A program made the translations under genes and the position numbers. Shown one piece after another: positions 47,517 through 56,560 of a stretch of 64,000 nucleotides of DNA. Within the stretch, counting starts at the first letter, position 1, and every line of letters begins with the position of its first letter. This DNA comes from Candidimonas sp. (GTDB lineage Bacteria; Pseudomonadota; Gammaproteobacteria; Burkholderiales; Burkholderiaceae_B). Below the pieces are notes generated by a model. The model was not told the origin of the DNA. It worked only from the letters and a program-made list of their open reading frames with translations, and made no database searches. The stretch lies in assembly GCA_004297945.1 (NCBI GenBank), contig SCRC01000063.1, positions 1-64,000 of the forward strand, given 5' to 3'.

Positions 47517-47963
47517 TTAGTGCCGTGGATCTTCTTGGTTGACCAGCCGCATCGCGGCGTCGATGTCGCGGTACAGGCGTTCAAGCAAGCCTCTGCCTAT
47601 CTTGTCTTCGAGTCTCTGATATTTTTCGTCGATTTTGGGCCGCATGCGTTTGATGAGTGTTCGACTTTTTGCGGTAAGGGAAACCTCTTGGCGCCGTTGA
47701 TCTGCTTCTGAGCGGGTGCGCCGGATTAGGCCGGATTGCTCCATGCCTGCCAGCATGCGCGTCAGGCTGGGGCTGAGAATCTGGCAATTGCGGGCAATCT
47801 GATTGGGTTCCTGAGAGTCTTGCTCACTTAGCGTACGCAATACGCGCCACTGCTGTTCAGTGACACCCGCTTCGTTGAGTATGGGCCGAAAGTGCGCCAT
47901 CAGGGTCTCGCGAGCATTAAGCAGCAGGTGCGGCAGGTTCCGATGGTGAAACGATGTATTCAT
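47517..47963 (-). CDS. hpaR: Homoprotocatechuate operon regulator, MarR family
   Basis: The 148-residue MarR-fold protein has the HpaR-typical start LLLNARETLMAHFRPILNEAGVTEQQWRVLRTLSEQ and wing RRTRSEADQRRQEVSLTAKSR. HpaR proteins repress meta-pathway genes until 4-hydroxyphenylacetate or homoprotocatechuate binds. It is convergent with hpaD. TGTTAACA lies just before its start (47971-47978), resembling a half of the operators seen at hpaE and hpaF and suggesting autoregulation. Confidence 0.88.
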   Translation of the reverse strand: MNTSFHHRNLPHLLLNARETLMAHFRPILNEAGVTEQQWRVLRTLSEQDSQEPNQIARNCQILSPSLTRMLAGMEQSGLIRRTRSEADQRRQEVSLTAKSRTLIKRMRPKIDEKYQRLEDKIGRGLLERLYRDIDAAMRLVNQEDPRH

Positions 47964-48363
47964 GTTGCCATGTTAACAAGAACAACGGCTCTATGGAGTG
48001 GAATTATGTGGCCCCTTCCGGACTGCGGGCTACATAAGATGGTTCGGAGATCGCCCCGTTCGAAATTGATACTGCGAGCCGTCGCCCGCACTAGCGGGAC
48101 CAGCGTGCGACGGATTTTGTCCAGCCCCCATCGGGGCGACGGTACGGGAACATTGACTGCGCCACAGGGTATGCAAACCGGGCAGCGTGGTGACGGTATG
48201 TTGGGTCATGGCGGTTCGAGTGGCTCGCGTCAAATGTTCGAGTGCCATCGCTGGGCGGAACCGCGATAGAATGGCGCGACCGGCAGCGGTGCAAAAAAAG
48301 CAGGCAGGTGCGAGCCTACGCACAGGCCGACCCGTGATTGGGCCCGCGATCGGTCGCCGCGGT

Positions 48364-48392
48364 CGTAGACCGCATTTGGCTGTTTCCGGCCT
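48364..48392 (+). repeat. Left 29-bp direct repeat of the 48-56 kb islet
   Basis: The sequence starts CGTAGACCGCATTTGGCTGT and ends CCGGCCT. An identical 29-base copy in the same orientation lies at 56288-56316. Genes between the two copies form a self-contained catabolic set. Its origin (IS end, attachment core or recombination scar) is not identified. Confidence 0.8.
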
Positions 48393-48603
48393 CTAGGATT
48401 CTGACATTCCGCACGCATGATACGTCGGACAAGCCGCATAAACTTCAACGTCTAATTGCGTTGATGTTGGTATTTGCGGGCGCGGCGATAGCGAAAGATA
48501 CTATCTCAAAGAAAATGAAACAGTTAGCGGCTTGTATGCCGGATGCAAAAATCCCGTTCTTCCAGCCGGAAGAAGTTGGGCTATTATCGTAATAAAATAA
48601 GTT

Positions 48604-48617
48604 CTATTTCAAAATAG
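48604..48617. promoter_or_regulatory. Candidate IclR-type operator
   Basis: The inverted repeat CTATTT-CA-AAATAG lies just before the IclR gene start. IclR-family sites are often short A/T-rich palindromes of this kind near the regulator's own promoter. No second copy was found before the ABC or enoyl-CoA hydratase genes. Confidence 0.35.
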
Positions 48618-48623
48618 GTTACT

Positions 48624-49508
48624 GTGACCCAACCGATGCCTACAAACAAATCCAGCCCAGTAAAAACCCGCAAAAAGCTTGCCCCTGTCCCCGAATACGA
48701 CATTATACCGTCTACTTCGGCCAGGAAGAGAGGCAAATTGGAAGATGCGTCGCAATCGACTCTGTTCGTGAACTCTGTGGAAAAGGCAATGCGGGTTCTA
48801 GCCATCTTCGACGGCAAGCAGCCCCGGCTTTCGTTATCGCAGATCGCGGTAGTCACTGGTCTGGATCTAAGCGCGGTCCAGCGATTCACCTTCACTCTGT
48901 CGGCACTGGGATATCTGGTGAAGGATCCATTCACGAAAACATATAGCCTGTCGCCAAAGATGCTCGACTTCAGCTACTTCTACTTGGCGTCGAACGAATT
49001 GGTTAACAGAGCAGCACCATATTTGCGTCAGTTGAGCCAGGAAACCGAAGAAACCACGAACATTACGGTGCTTGAAGGCACGGATATTGTGTTTACGTTG
49101 CGGATGATAAGTCGTCATGTCTTGGCCCCGCAGGTCATCACCGGCAGCAGGTTGCCAGCATATTGCACTGCTCCCGGCCTCGCTATTATGGCTAACCTCC
49201 CGCCCGCAGAAGTCCAAAAAATACTGGAACATTCCAACCTGATCGAGCACACGCCGAACACCATTGCCGATCCCGATAAAATCCAACGTCGACTGGGTTC
49301 TATTCGACGGCAAGGATATTCACACACCGAAGGCGAATATTATCTTGGGGATATATCGACTGCAGCGGCCATCCTGGATGCGCATGGCTATCCCATCGGC
49401 GCTGTGAATGTGGCGGTATCACGGGCCAGGTGGCGCGGCGCCAAGGACGAGAAGAAGATGGCTGATCTCGTCATCATGGCTGCTAGCGCGATTTCAGGCC
49501 AGTTTTAG
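48624..49508 (+). CDS. IclR-family transcriptional regulator
   Basis: The 294-residue protein starts at a GTG; an ATG at 48636 is an alternative. An N-terminal extension of about 45 residues precedes the helix-turn-helix (NSVEKAMRVLAIFDG ... LSLSQIAVVTGLDLSAVQRFTFTLSALGYL). The C-terminal IclR effector domain has ITGSRLPAYCTAPGLAIMA and EYYLGDISTAAAIL. IclR proteins usually sense aromatic or short carboxylic acids. Its 3' end overlaps that of the convergent ligase gene by 15 bases. Confidence 0.88.
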   Translation: MTQPMPTNKSSPVKTRKKLAPVPEYDIIPSTSARKRGKLEDASQSTLFVNSVEKAMRVLAIFDGKQPRLSLSQIAVVTGLDLSAVQRFTFTLSALGYLVKDPFTKTYSLSPKMLDFSYFYLASNELVNRAAPYLRQLSQETEETTNITVLEGTDIVFTLRMISRHVLAPQVITGSRLPAYCTAPGLAIMANLPPAEVQKILEHSNLIEHTPNTIADPDKIQRRLGSIRRQGYSHTEGEYYLGDISTAAAILDAHGYPIGAVNVAVSRARWRGAKDEKKMADLVIMAASAISGQF

Positions 49509-51050
49509 CGCCGACATTCTGTCCCAAGCGCCGGAAATATCTTGGGACAACATGTGCTTGCGAATTCGCTCACTGGGAGTCAGTTCGAACCGATCTATAC
49601 CTTGATAATAACGCGGCACCTGGAACGAGGCGAGCCTGTTGCGAGCCCAGGTAGCCAGGTCGGGAAAAGAGACGCTTGAGTTTTCCTTCCACTGAATGTA
49701 AAGCAGTATTTCCTGTTCGCCAATCTCGGATTTCACACCGATTGCAGCCGCTGAAGCGATATCGGGGTGCTCAAGAAATACCCTCTCAATTTCCCACGCG
49801 GATACGTTTTCGCCTCTCACGCGCATGCTCTCCGTTTTCCTACCGACGAAGTACAGGTTACCGGCTGAATCGGCACGCGCCATATCACCGGTATATAGTT
49901 TGCCGTTTCTCAGTACCTGACTCGTCGTATGCGCGTCGTCCAGGTAGCCTGGGAAGAAATTCCCCTCTATTTCTGAAGAGATAACCACCTGTCCCAATTT
50001 CCCGACGGCAACAGGCGCGTCGCTTTCGTCGAGCAATTCGACAGCCAGCCACGGCAATGGTTTGCCTATAGATCCAGGGACGTTGGCCGTGTTCATCGTT
50101 GCAAAACTCGCACCCTCGGTCATTCCATAGCATTCACGGAATTCGATCAGGAACCGATCACGTATCGGCCTCCAGGCCGATACGCTCATCCCAGCCCCCC
50201 AGGCAAGTCGAAGGGTTTGACGGTCTGATCGTGCGGGAACTGGGAGATGCATGAGAATATCCAGAATGCCTCCAAGGTAATGCAATTGCGTACACTTTCC
50301 GTCTTGGATTTGTGTCCAGAACCGGCTTGCTGAAAACGACGGCACAATAACCAGGCATGCCGGCTCTAAAATTGGAACCATCAGCATCTGAGCGCCGCCG
50401 ATGTGACAAAGAGGTTCCCAGAGGAATGGGCGATCGCCGGCGCGTATATTGGCAACAATGCGAGCAGACTCGCTCGCTATTCGCATCATCCGGTGGGTAA
50501 ACACTACGCCCTTGGGCGCCCCCGTGGTTCCCGAAGTGTAAATAATGCACAAAGGACATTCCGGCCCCACGTCGTTCACCAACAGGTCTGCCCCCGACTC
50601 ATGGTCTTCAAGCAGGTTTTCGGAATCCAAAATTGTCATTCCGGGGTACTTTCCACTGATCGATTCGAGTACCTCGGAGTACCTGTGATCCACTAATACT
50701 ATCTTCGGTCGACAATGGTCAAGCTGATAATCGATGCTGGCCGATTTGAGCTTAGTGTTCAAGGGAATCCACACGGCTCCAAGCAACACGAGCGAATAAA
50801 TGCAGGCGACGTGAAAAGGGCTGTTGTCCAGCATCAACGCCACTCGATCTCCTGTAGTGATGCCCATATCGCGAAACAAACATTGCAGCGCTGTCACGCT
50901 ACGTCTGATTCTCGCGACGTCCCATTCCTCTTCTTCGAATGCCAGCAATGGCCGAGTAGAATCGCCGTTCAACCCCTCGTATAACAACTTTACAATATCC
51001 AGATTGTCGTTCTCTGATCGAGCTGGAAAATATTTTAGATAAGGGTGCAT
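49494..51050 (-). CDS. AMP-forming acyl-CoA ligase
   Basis: The 518-residue ANL-superfamily enzyme has motif A3 CIIYTSGTTGAPKGVV, A5-like ECYGMTEG, A7 YTGDMARAD, A8 GRKTESMRVRGENVSAWEIE, and a C-terminal lysine-motif region with the catalytic lysine apparently replaced (PSERIRKHML contains Arg then Lys; alignment is needed). It activates a carboxylic acid as an acyl-CoA. The sequence resembles the CaiC/FadD13 branch. It lies 5 bases after the permease gene of the same operon, so the acid is probably the transported compound. Confidence 0.85.
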   Translation of the reverse strand: MHPYLKYFPARSENDNLDIVKLLYEGLNGDSTRPLLAFEEEEWDVARIRRSVTALQCLFRDMGITTGDRVALMLDNSPFHVACIYSLVLLGAVWIPLNTKLKSASIDYQLDHCRPKIVLVDHRYSEVLESISGKYPGMTILDSENLLEDHESGADLLVNDVGPECPLCIIYTSGTTGAPKGVVFTHRMMRIASESARIVANIRAGDRPFLWEPLCHIGGAQMLMVPILEPACLVIVPSFSASRFWTQIQDGKCTQLHYLGGILDILMHLPVPARSDRQTLRLAWGAGMSVSAWRPIRDRFLIEFRECYGMTEGASFATMNTANVPGSIGKPLPWLAVELLDESDAPVAVGKLGQVVISSEIEGNFFPGYLDDAHTTSQVLRNGKLYTGDMARADSAGNLYFVGRKTESMRVRGENVSAWEIERVFLEHPDIASAAAIGVKSEIGEQEILLYIQWKENSSVSFPDLATWARNRLASFQVPRYYQGIDRFELTPSERIRKHMLSQDISGAWDRMSALKLA

Positions 51051-51055
51051 GAGTT

Positions 51056-52825
51056 TCAGTCTTTATTATCTTGTCGAATCATGGAAAGCAAAAATACGAT
51101 TAAAGCAATGGTCACAACCAGGACGAACGACACTGCGGCGAGCGTAGGGTTGGCCGCAAGCAGCATGTCGTCCCACATCTGCTTTGGCAAGGTCGTTTTT
51201 ATGCCGCCGCTGACAAAGATGGCAATCGTCAGTTCATCAAAGGATATGAGGAACGCGAACAGAAATGATGCCATCAAAGCAGGCTTGAGCAGCGGCAACA
51301 TGACCGTGCGCACGCGTGCAAGCGGCGAGGCGCCCAAAATCCGCGCCGCATCATCAAGCTGCCAGTCGTACCGCTTTAGCGCTGCCGCCAGTGTGACTAC
51401 GACGTACGGGATCGCCAAGACGGTATGACCAATCACTAGTCCCGCATTGGTGCCTGCCAAACCGATCCGCGCATAGAGGTAGAAGAGCCCTACCGCAGTC
51501 ACGATACGGGGGACTATCAATGGTGCGATCAGAAAGGAGAACGTCGCTTTGGCCATACGCGGGGATAGCCTTGTCAAAGCGAGCGCTGCACCGAATCCCA
51601 AAGACACCGACACGAATGCCGTGATGGTAGCTACGCCCAGGGACCTGAACAGTGCAGCACGCCAGACGGGAGAAAACATGAAAACGTCGAACCAGCGCAG
51701 ACTGAAGCCGGTTGGAGGGAAGGACAGGAAAGGTGAGCTTGTGAATGCGATAGGCAGGATAATAGCAACGGGGAGAAACAAAGCGAACATGACTAGCCAG
51801 GAATACATGCGAATGCCTCTGGAAACATCGAACACACCCCTGGTGTTCGTTTCAGAGCTCCTTCTAATCAACCTCCGGGCCCTCGAACACACCATGCCAA
51901 CACGGTCGATTGATCGAGCCGTGAAGGCCAACAAGGCCATGAATACCCGGGACGCATCTTGCCCACTTCCATTCGAATCGCCCCCGCCCAGCGTCGATAA
52001 GCCGGCCACGCGATCATAGATAAGAAAGACGATAATGGCGCAGCTCAACAGCAGAACCGACAAGGCGCCGGCAAACGGAAGATTGAACAGATCAAGAACC
52101 GCCGAAATGACCATCTGGGCAATCATCGTTTCCTTCGGTGTCCCCAACAATGCCGGTACGATAAAAAATCCTAGGCTGGTGATGAAAACCAGCAGGGCTG
52201 CCGCCGTTACTCCAGGCATGGACAACGGCAGATAGATTGTGAAAAATGATTCTGTTCTAGATGCTCCGAGCGTTTCCGCTGCCTGCGTTAATTGGCGCCC
52301 GACACCCTGCATGATGGGCAGCATGATCATGACGGCCATAGGCAGCATCCCGTGAATCATGCCGATCAGAACGCCGCCAAATGATGGTGCCAGCGACACA
52401 GGATTGTCGATCAGGTGAAGAGAAACAGCAAGCGACTCAATGACGCCGGTGCGAGACAACACCAATATCCATGCGAAGGTCTTGACCAGATAGCTGGTCC
52501 AGAACGGGATCAGCAACCATATGAGCCATCGACTGCGGGACCGCCCGGCGATCCGACCGAGGAAATACGCAACTGGGTAGCCGAGCCCAACGCAGCCGAG
52601 CGCGGTACAAAAGGAAATCAGGAAGGTCATCCACAAGACCTTGAGATAAACGATGTTTGCGGTCAAACGATGGAACTGGTTCAGCCCGAGCTGCCCGTCA
52701 GCGGAATGGAAGGAACCTTGCAGTATTTCGACGACAGGGATGCCGAAAAAGATAGCAAGAAAAAGAAGAGCCGGCACTGCGGGCAGCCAAGCTCTTATCC
52801 GTCTGGAAATGTTGAGATCGAACAT
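51056..52825 (-). CDS. Fused ABC permease (PotB plus PotC type)
   Basis: The 589-residue protein contains two complete spermidine/putrescine-type permease units joined by a charged linker (about residues 285-340). Unit 1 has EAA loop QAAETLGASRTESFFTIYLPL and unit 2 has DDAARILGASPLARVRTVMLPL. Most Pot/2-aminoethylphosphonate-type importers use two separate genes; some iron and phosphonate importers are fused. Here one polypeptide would form the whole channel. It follows the ATPase gene by about 10 bases. Confidence 0.87.
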   Translation of the reverse strand: MFDLNISRRIRAWLPAVPALLFLAIFFGIPVVEILQGSFHSADGQLGLNQFHRLTANIVYLKVLWMTFLISFCTALGCVGLGYPVAYFLGRIAGRSRSRWLIWLLIPFWTSYLVKTFAWILVLSRTGVIESLAVSLHLIDNPVSLAPSFGGVLIGMIHGMLPMAVMIMLPIMQGVGRQLTQAAETLGASRTESFFTIYLPLSMPGVTAAALLVFITSLGFFIVPALLGTPKETMIAQMVISAVLDLFNLPFAGALSVLLLSCAIIVFLIYDRVAGLSTLGGGDSNGSGQDASRVFMALLAFTARSIDRVGMVCSRARRLIRRSSETNTRGVFDVSRGIRMYSWLVMFALFLPVAIILPIAFTSSPFLSFPPTGFSLRWFDVFMFSPVWRAALFRSLGVATITAFVSVSLGFGAALALTRLSPRMAKATFSFLIAPLIVPRIVTAVGLFYLYARIGLAGTNAGLVIGHTVLAIPYVVVTLAAALKRYDWQLDDAARILGASPLARVRTVMLPLLKPALMASFLFAFLISFDELTIAIFVSGGIKTTLPKQMWDDMLLAANPTLAAVSFVLVVTIALIVFLLSMIRQDNKD

Positions 52826-52834
52826 GCGGCTGTC

Positions 52835-53872
52835 CTACTGATGCAGAAGTATCGTGTCGGCAGGATTCCAGGTGATACCCACCATGGCACCCAGGTCCGG
52901 TTTTCCGATACGTGGAGTGCGCACTGTGAAACGCACATTTGGCTCGATCTGGACGATCACCCTCAGGTCTGCACCGGTGAAAACAGTCTCAACAACCTGT
53001 CCTTGTAAAAAGGAGGTATCAACTGGCGCTAATGCAGCTGACTCGGGGCGCACCAGCAAGGACGCACTCCCCGACGCTGCCTCACTCATTGCTGGTAATG
53101 GCAGTTGGAGATTTCTCCATTGCATGTATTTACCATGCACATGGCCGTCGAGGATGTTCGAATGCCCAAGGAAGGCGGCGGCAAACCGAGAAACCGGCTT
53201 GTCGTAAAGTTCGTTGGGGGCGCCGATCTGTTCGACGCGAGCTTGATTCATTAGGCAGATACGGTCGGACATCGCCAGGGCTTCTTCCTGATCGTGTGTC
53301 ACATAGATGAACGTCGCACCCAGGCCTCTATGTAAACTACGAATCTCCAACTGCATGTGTTCGCGCAGATTTTTGTCCAACGCACCCAGCGGCTCATCGA
53401 GCAGTATGACCGAAGGCTTGTATACGAAGCAGCGCGCTAGCGCGACACGCTGTTGCTGGCCGCCCGAAAGCTCACGAGGATGTCGATCGGCAAAAGTATC
53501 CATTTTGACCATGGACAGCGCCTCACGGACTCGCTTCGTCGTTTCCGACGAGGAGGTCCGGCGCATGCGCAGTGGGTAGGCGACATTCTCTGCCACGGTC
53601 AGATGGGGAAACAAAGCATAACTCTGGAAAACAAGGCCTATTCCGCGCTGTCCCGCCAAAAGATGCGTAGCATCGCGCCCATCTATGAATAGTTGCCCTC
53701 CGCTTGGCTCGATCAGCCCTGAAACCATTTGCAATAAAGTCGTTTTCCCTGATCCGGAAGGCCCAAGCAAGGTCAGGAATTCGCCATCGCATACCTGCAG
53801 ATCGGTGGGGGCGAGCGCCAGAGAGTCGCCGTAGCGTTTGGTTAGCCCGCGCGTTTCTAGCTTGATGCGCAT
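52835..53872 (-). CDS. ABC transporter ATP-binding protein, PotA type
   Basis: The 345-residue protein starts at the ATG at 53872 behind GGGAG; the ORF-track GTG at 53884 is less likely. It has Walker A GPSGSGKTT, signature LSGGQQQRVALARC, Walker B VILLDEPLGALD and YVTHDQEEALA. A C-terminal TOBE domain follows (LLVRPESAAL). It energises the fused permease. The gene order binding protein, ATPase, permease, ligase on one strand with tiny gaps shows one operon. Confidence 0.88.
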   Translation of the reverse strand: MRIKLETRGLTKRYGDSLALAPTDLQVCDGEFLTLLGPSGSGKTTLLQMVSGLIEPSGGQLFIDGRDATHLLAGQRGIGLVFQSYALFPHLTVAENVAYPLRMRRTSSSETTKRVREALSMVKMDTFADRHPRELSGGQQQRVALARCFVYKPSVILLDEPLGALDKNLREHMQLEIRSLHRGLGATFIYVTHDQEEALAMSDRICLMNQARVEQIGAPNELYDKPVSRFAAAFLGHSNILDGHVHGKYMQWRNLQLPLPAMSEAASGSASLLVRPESAALAPVDTSFLQGQVVETVFTGADLRVIVQIEPNVRFTVRTPRIGKPDLGAMVGITWNPADTILLHQ

Positions 53873-53888
53873 GTAATCTCCCACCTAC

Positions 53889-54947
53889 CTAGCCGATGAT
53901 CCATGTATTGAAACGTTCAGTGACCTTCTCGCGGTTGTCTTTCCACCACTTCGGGCTGGGTAATATCATGCGCTTAAGATTGTCCGGCGAAGTCGGTAAG
54001 ATCTTTGCGCGTGCCGCAGGGATCAGATCGTAGGCTTTCAGGTTCGTTGGACCATATGCCAAGAGGCCGGTGAATGACGCTTGACGGGCCGCGTCACCAC
54101 AAAATCGTACGAACTCCTTGGCTTCCGCCGCTCTGGGTGTCCCTTTCGGAATACCCCACCCTTCTATCGAATAGAGTCCTTGGTTCCAATTGATGGAAAC
54201 TGGCGCCTTTCCGTCGATCGCAGCCTGGGCACGCCCGTTCCAAAGCGACAACATGTCGACCTCTCCCGACTGGATCAATTGCATGGACTGGGCGCCGCTC
54301 GTCCACCACACCGCGACATGCGAGCGGATCTTGTCCAGACTGTGAAAAGCGCGATCAACGTCCAGAGGATAGAGCTCATGCGGAAGCACCCCATCAGCCA
54401 TCAGGGCCTCTTCGAGCGTATCAAGAGGGCTACGACGCAGTGAACGTCTCCCTGGGAAACGCTTTACATCCCAGAAATCCGCCCAGGATTCAGGGTGTCC
54501 ACCGTTGGGCTTGTTGTTACGATACGCCATCACAGTCGAATATACGTCCACCCCAAGCCAGTTCGGTCTCAGTGCTTCCGGCATCAAGCCCGGAAAGTCC
54601 TCGAGCTTGAGGCCGATTGGTTCGAGCAAATCGTTTTCCTCGAGATAGGGAATGTCAGCCGACAATGTCAGCGTAGTCACATCCCAGATATAGTTTTGTG
54701 TCTTTACCATGGCCGTGAATTGAGCCACTGGTTGCGATTCCCTTGCGACGCTCACCACCTTCACCCCAGTTTTCTTCTCGAAGGGATCATAAAATGCCTT
54801 TCGATAAGCAGCGGTATATGGGCCACCCGGGTCGGACACTACAATCTGGCGAGTGGCTGCCCGCACCGACCAAGGAGCGGCAAGAACGGCTAGCCCTCCA
54901 CCGATCGCCTTAATTGCAGCACGACGGGAAATTTGTGTGGTTGTCAT
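53889..54947 (-). CDS. Extracellular solute-binding protein, PotD type, Tat-exported
   Basis: The 352-residue protein starts at the ATG at 54947 behind AAGGAG. The signal has a twin-arginine motif (SRRAAIKAIGGGLAVLAAP), so export is probably by Tat. SBP family marks are DPFEKKTGVKVVSVAR near residue 60 and VWWTSGAQSMQLIQSGEVDMLSLWNGRAQ. PotD-type proteins bind polyamines or other small organic compounds; the ligand is unknown. It is probably the second gene of the operon, about 100 bases downstream of the hydratase-like gene. Confidence 0.87.
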   Translation of the reverse strand: MTTTQISRRAAIKAIGGGLAVLAAPWSVRAATRQIVVSDPGGPYTAAYRKAFYDPFEKKTGVKVVSVARESQPVAQFTAMVKTQNYIWDVTTLTLSADIPYLEENDLLEPIGLKLEDFPGLMPEALRPNWLGVDVYSTVMAYRNNKPNGGHPESWADFWDVKRFPGRRSLRRSPLDTLEEALMADGVLPHELYPLDVDRAFHSLDKIRSHVAVWWTSGAQSMQLIQSGEVDMLSLWNGRAQAAIDGKAPVSINWNQGLYSIEGWGIPKGTPRAAEAKEFVRFCGDAARQASFTGLLAYGPTNLKAYDLIPAARAKILPTSPDNLKRMILPSPKWWKDNREKVTERFNTWIIG

Positions 54948-55047
54948 GTTTTGTCTCCTTGAATAATCGATTGTGCGGATTTTCATGACCGGCGTCACAG
55001 CCGGATCACTTTCGAAGTTGGGCGCGGCTACTCTGAAGTGCCGTGCG

Positions 55048-55812
55048 TCACTTTTTTTCTTTCTTCCGGAAGAATGCCTCCATCATCTTCGCAGGTTCGC
55101 CAGAGGCATATGACTCCGCCTGGAAGCGGATCCCGGCCTCTATAGCGTCTCGAAACCCGGGCTCGGTCACTTCCTTGAACCGCTTCTTGTCCAGGCGCAG
55201 CGCGATAGGTGGTTTGGCGGCCAGGTCACGGGCGATTTCCATAGCCTTCTGCATGACCTGATGTGCTGGTACGACGTGGTGCAATATACCGATCTGTTTG
55301 CACTCTTCGGCGTCCATGAGTCGCCCGGTCAGCGTCAGTTCGATCGTGCGTGACAGCCCCAACATTTCCTTCATAATCCAAGGTCCTGTCACACTGACGA
55401 TGCCGGAATTAATTTCTGGCTGCCCCATCCGCACGCCAGGATGACCCACCCGGATATCTCCAAGAAGCGCTACCTGGAACGCAGAACCTGCGGCCACACC
55501 ATTCAACGCCATGATTAGCGGCTTAGACAAACTTCGTAGAACGTCGTAATAGCGCTCCCATTCCTGCATCCACTCTGTGGATCGGGCCACGTCGAACGTC
55601 TTGGCTTCTTCCAGATCTTGTCCGGCACAGAACGCCCGGTCGCCAGCCCCTGTCATGATGATGGCGGCAACAGAATTGTCGGCATCGTACCGTTCAAGGG
55701 CTTGGATGATTTCCTGACGCATCGGCGTATTCCAGGCATTCATTTTTTCTGGCCGATTCAGCGTGACGATCGCAATACCGTCCTGTATTTTGGTGATGAT
55801 GAGTTTGTTCAT
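55048..55812 (-). CDS. Enoyl-CoA hydratase/isomerase-family protein with altered active site
   Basis: The 254-residue crotonase-fold protein has the oxyanion hole AFCAGQDL and the second catalytic Glu in MGQPEINSG. At the first catalytic Glu of true hydratases (GGGCE in rat mitochondrial enzyme) this protein has GSAFQ, that is Gln. Crotonases with only the second Glu include hydroxycinnamoyl-CoA hydratase-lyases, so lyase, isomerase or other chemistry is possible. It would act on the CoA thioester made by the neighbouring ligase. Confidence 0.85.
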   Translation of the reverse strand: MNKLIITKIQDGIAIVTLNRPEKMNAWNTPMRQEIIQALERYDADNSVAAIIMTGAGDRAFCAGQDLEEAKTFDVARSTEWMQEWERYYDVLRSLSKPLIMALNGVAAGSAFQVALLGDIRVGHPGVRMGQPEINSGIVSVTGPWIMKEMLGLSRTIELTLTGRLMDAEECKQIGILHHVVPAHQVMQKAMEIARDLAAKPPIALRLDKKRFKEVTEPGFRDAIEAGIRFQAESYASGEPAKMMEAFFRKKEKK

Positions 55813-56560
55813 TGATGCCTTGTTTATTTCATTACAATAACTATTAGTGAATTATGATTTTTCACAAGAATATAGCGAGCCTGTTGATGACGCATCGGTA
55901 TTTACCCTAGTGATGGAAAGGACAGTCGACAATACACACGCTGATCCTTTGATTCTCTCTGATTGGCGCTACACGTTGCACAAGCGTTGCGCGGATGTTT
56001 TGCTAATTGGTCGTGAAGAGCCACGGCGTGGTTGCCGCTTTGGCAATTCGGGAGCACCCAGTCCCTGCTCCGTTGTGCCGTTGGTCATCGCGCGTTAGCC
56101 GCGGTGCCGGGCATGCTGGGTGATATCAATAGCGCTGTGTATTTGCTATGGCGTTATTTGCCTGAAGCGTTGCCGTAGCTGGTACGTTTTGTATGGCCGA
56201 CCCGTATTTTTGTTAATCCCTTGTGACTGTCAAAATGGAGCCCAACACTGTTACAACTTCGCCTGAGTGTTAACGGGATGTTGCCGGCGTAGACCGCATT
56301 TGGCTGTTTCCGGCCTTCTTCAGCGCTATTGAAAGCGCCTCTTGATAGCCGTGCCTGTACTGCCTTAGGCAGATTTTGAAGCCGTCACAACCGGATGGCC
56401 AGATTGCGGACGGTGCCGGGGCGGCTGTTACGTTCACTTATGGCTTTTCTTGACGAGTTTGATTGTCGGCCGTTAGGGTAAGGGTAGGCCCGGATGAAGC
56501 AGGTACGGGTTGAATTCATGTAGGGGACTATTTCCCCCGCCATTACTCAAGGAGCATTGT
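55813..56560. other. Gene-poor right boundary of the islet
   Basis: These 748 bases contain no intact recognised gene. An 83-residue frame at 55847 matches nothing known. In another frame (about 56030-56180) the sequence reads WLPLWQFG and AAVPGMLGD before a stop. This faintly resembles the end of an antitoxin-like (MbcA/ParS/Xre) domain and may be a decayed remnant. The right 29-bp direct repeat lies at 56288. Confidence 0.5.
56288..56316 (+). repeat. Right 29-bp direct repeat of the 48-56 kb islet
   Basis: This copy is identical over 29 bases, and in the same orientation, to 48364-48392. It lies in a degenerate region downstream of the hydratase-like gene's promoter and before csbD. The flanking sequences differ on both sides. 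Confidence 0.8.

Larger units (their letters stand above)
47964..48623. other. Gene-poor boundary region with left 29-bp repeat
   Basis: These 660 bases contain no recognised gene. ORF-track entries here (for example an 84-residue frame at 48338) match no known family and have no convincing ribosome site. Base composition falls from GC-rich to AT-rich at about 48.4 kb, where the left 29-bp direct repeat of the adjacent islet lies. The IclR gene promoter must lie in the last 100 bases. Confidence 0.6.

Noticed and set aside
48338-48592. 84-residue ORF before the IclR gene
   Set aside because: It spans the 29-bp repeat, has no convincing ribosome site and no recognisable family.
49494-55812. 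Carnitine (CaiC/CaiD) pathway assignment for the ligase and crotonase
   Set aside because: The crotonase lacks the first catalytic Glu that CaiD keeps, and no CaiB-type CoA transferase or betaine transporter is present. The substrate is left open.
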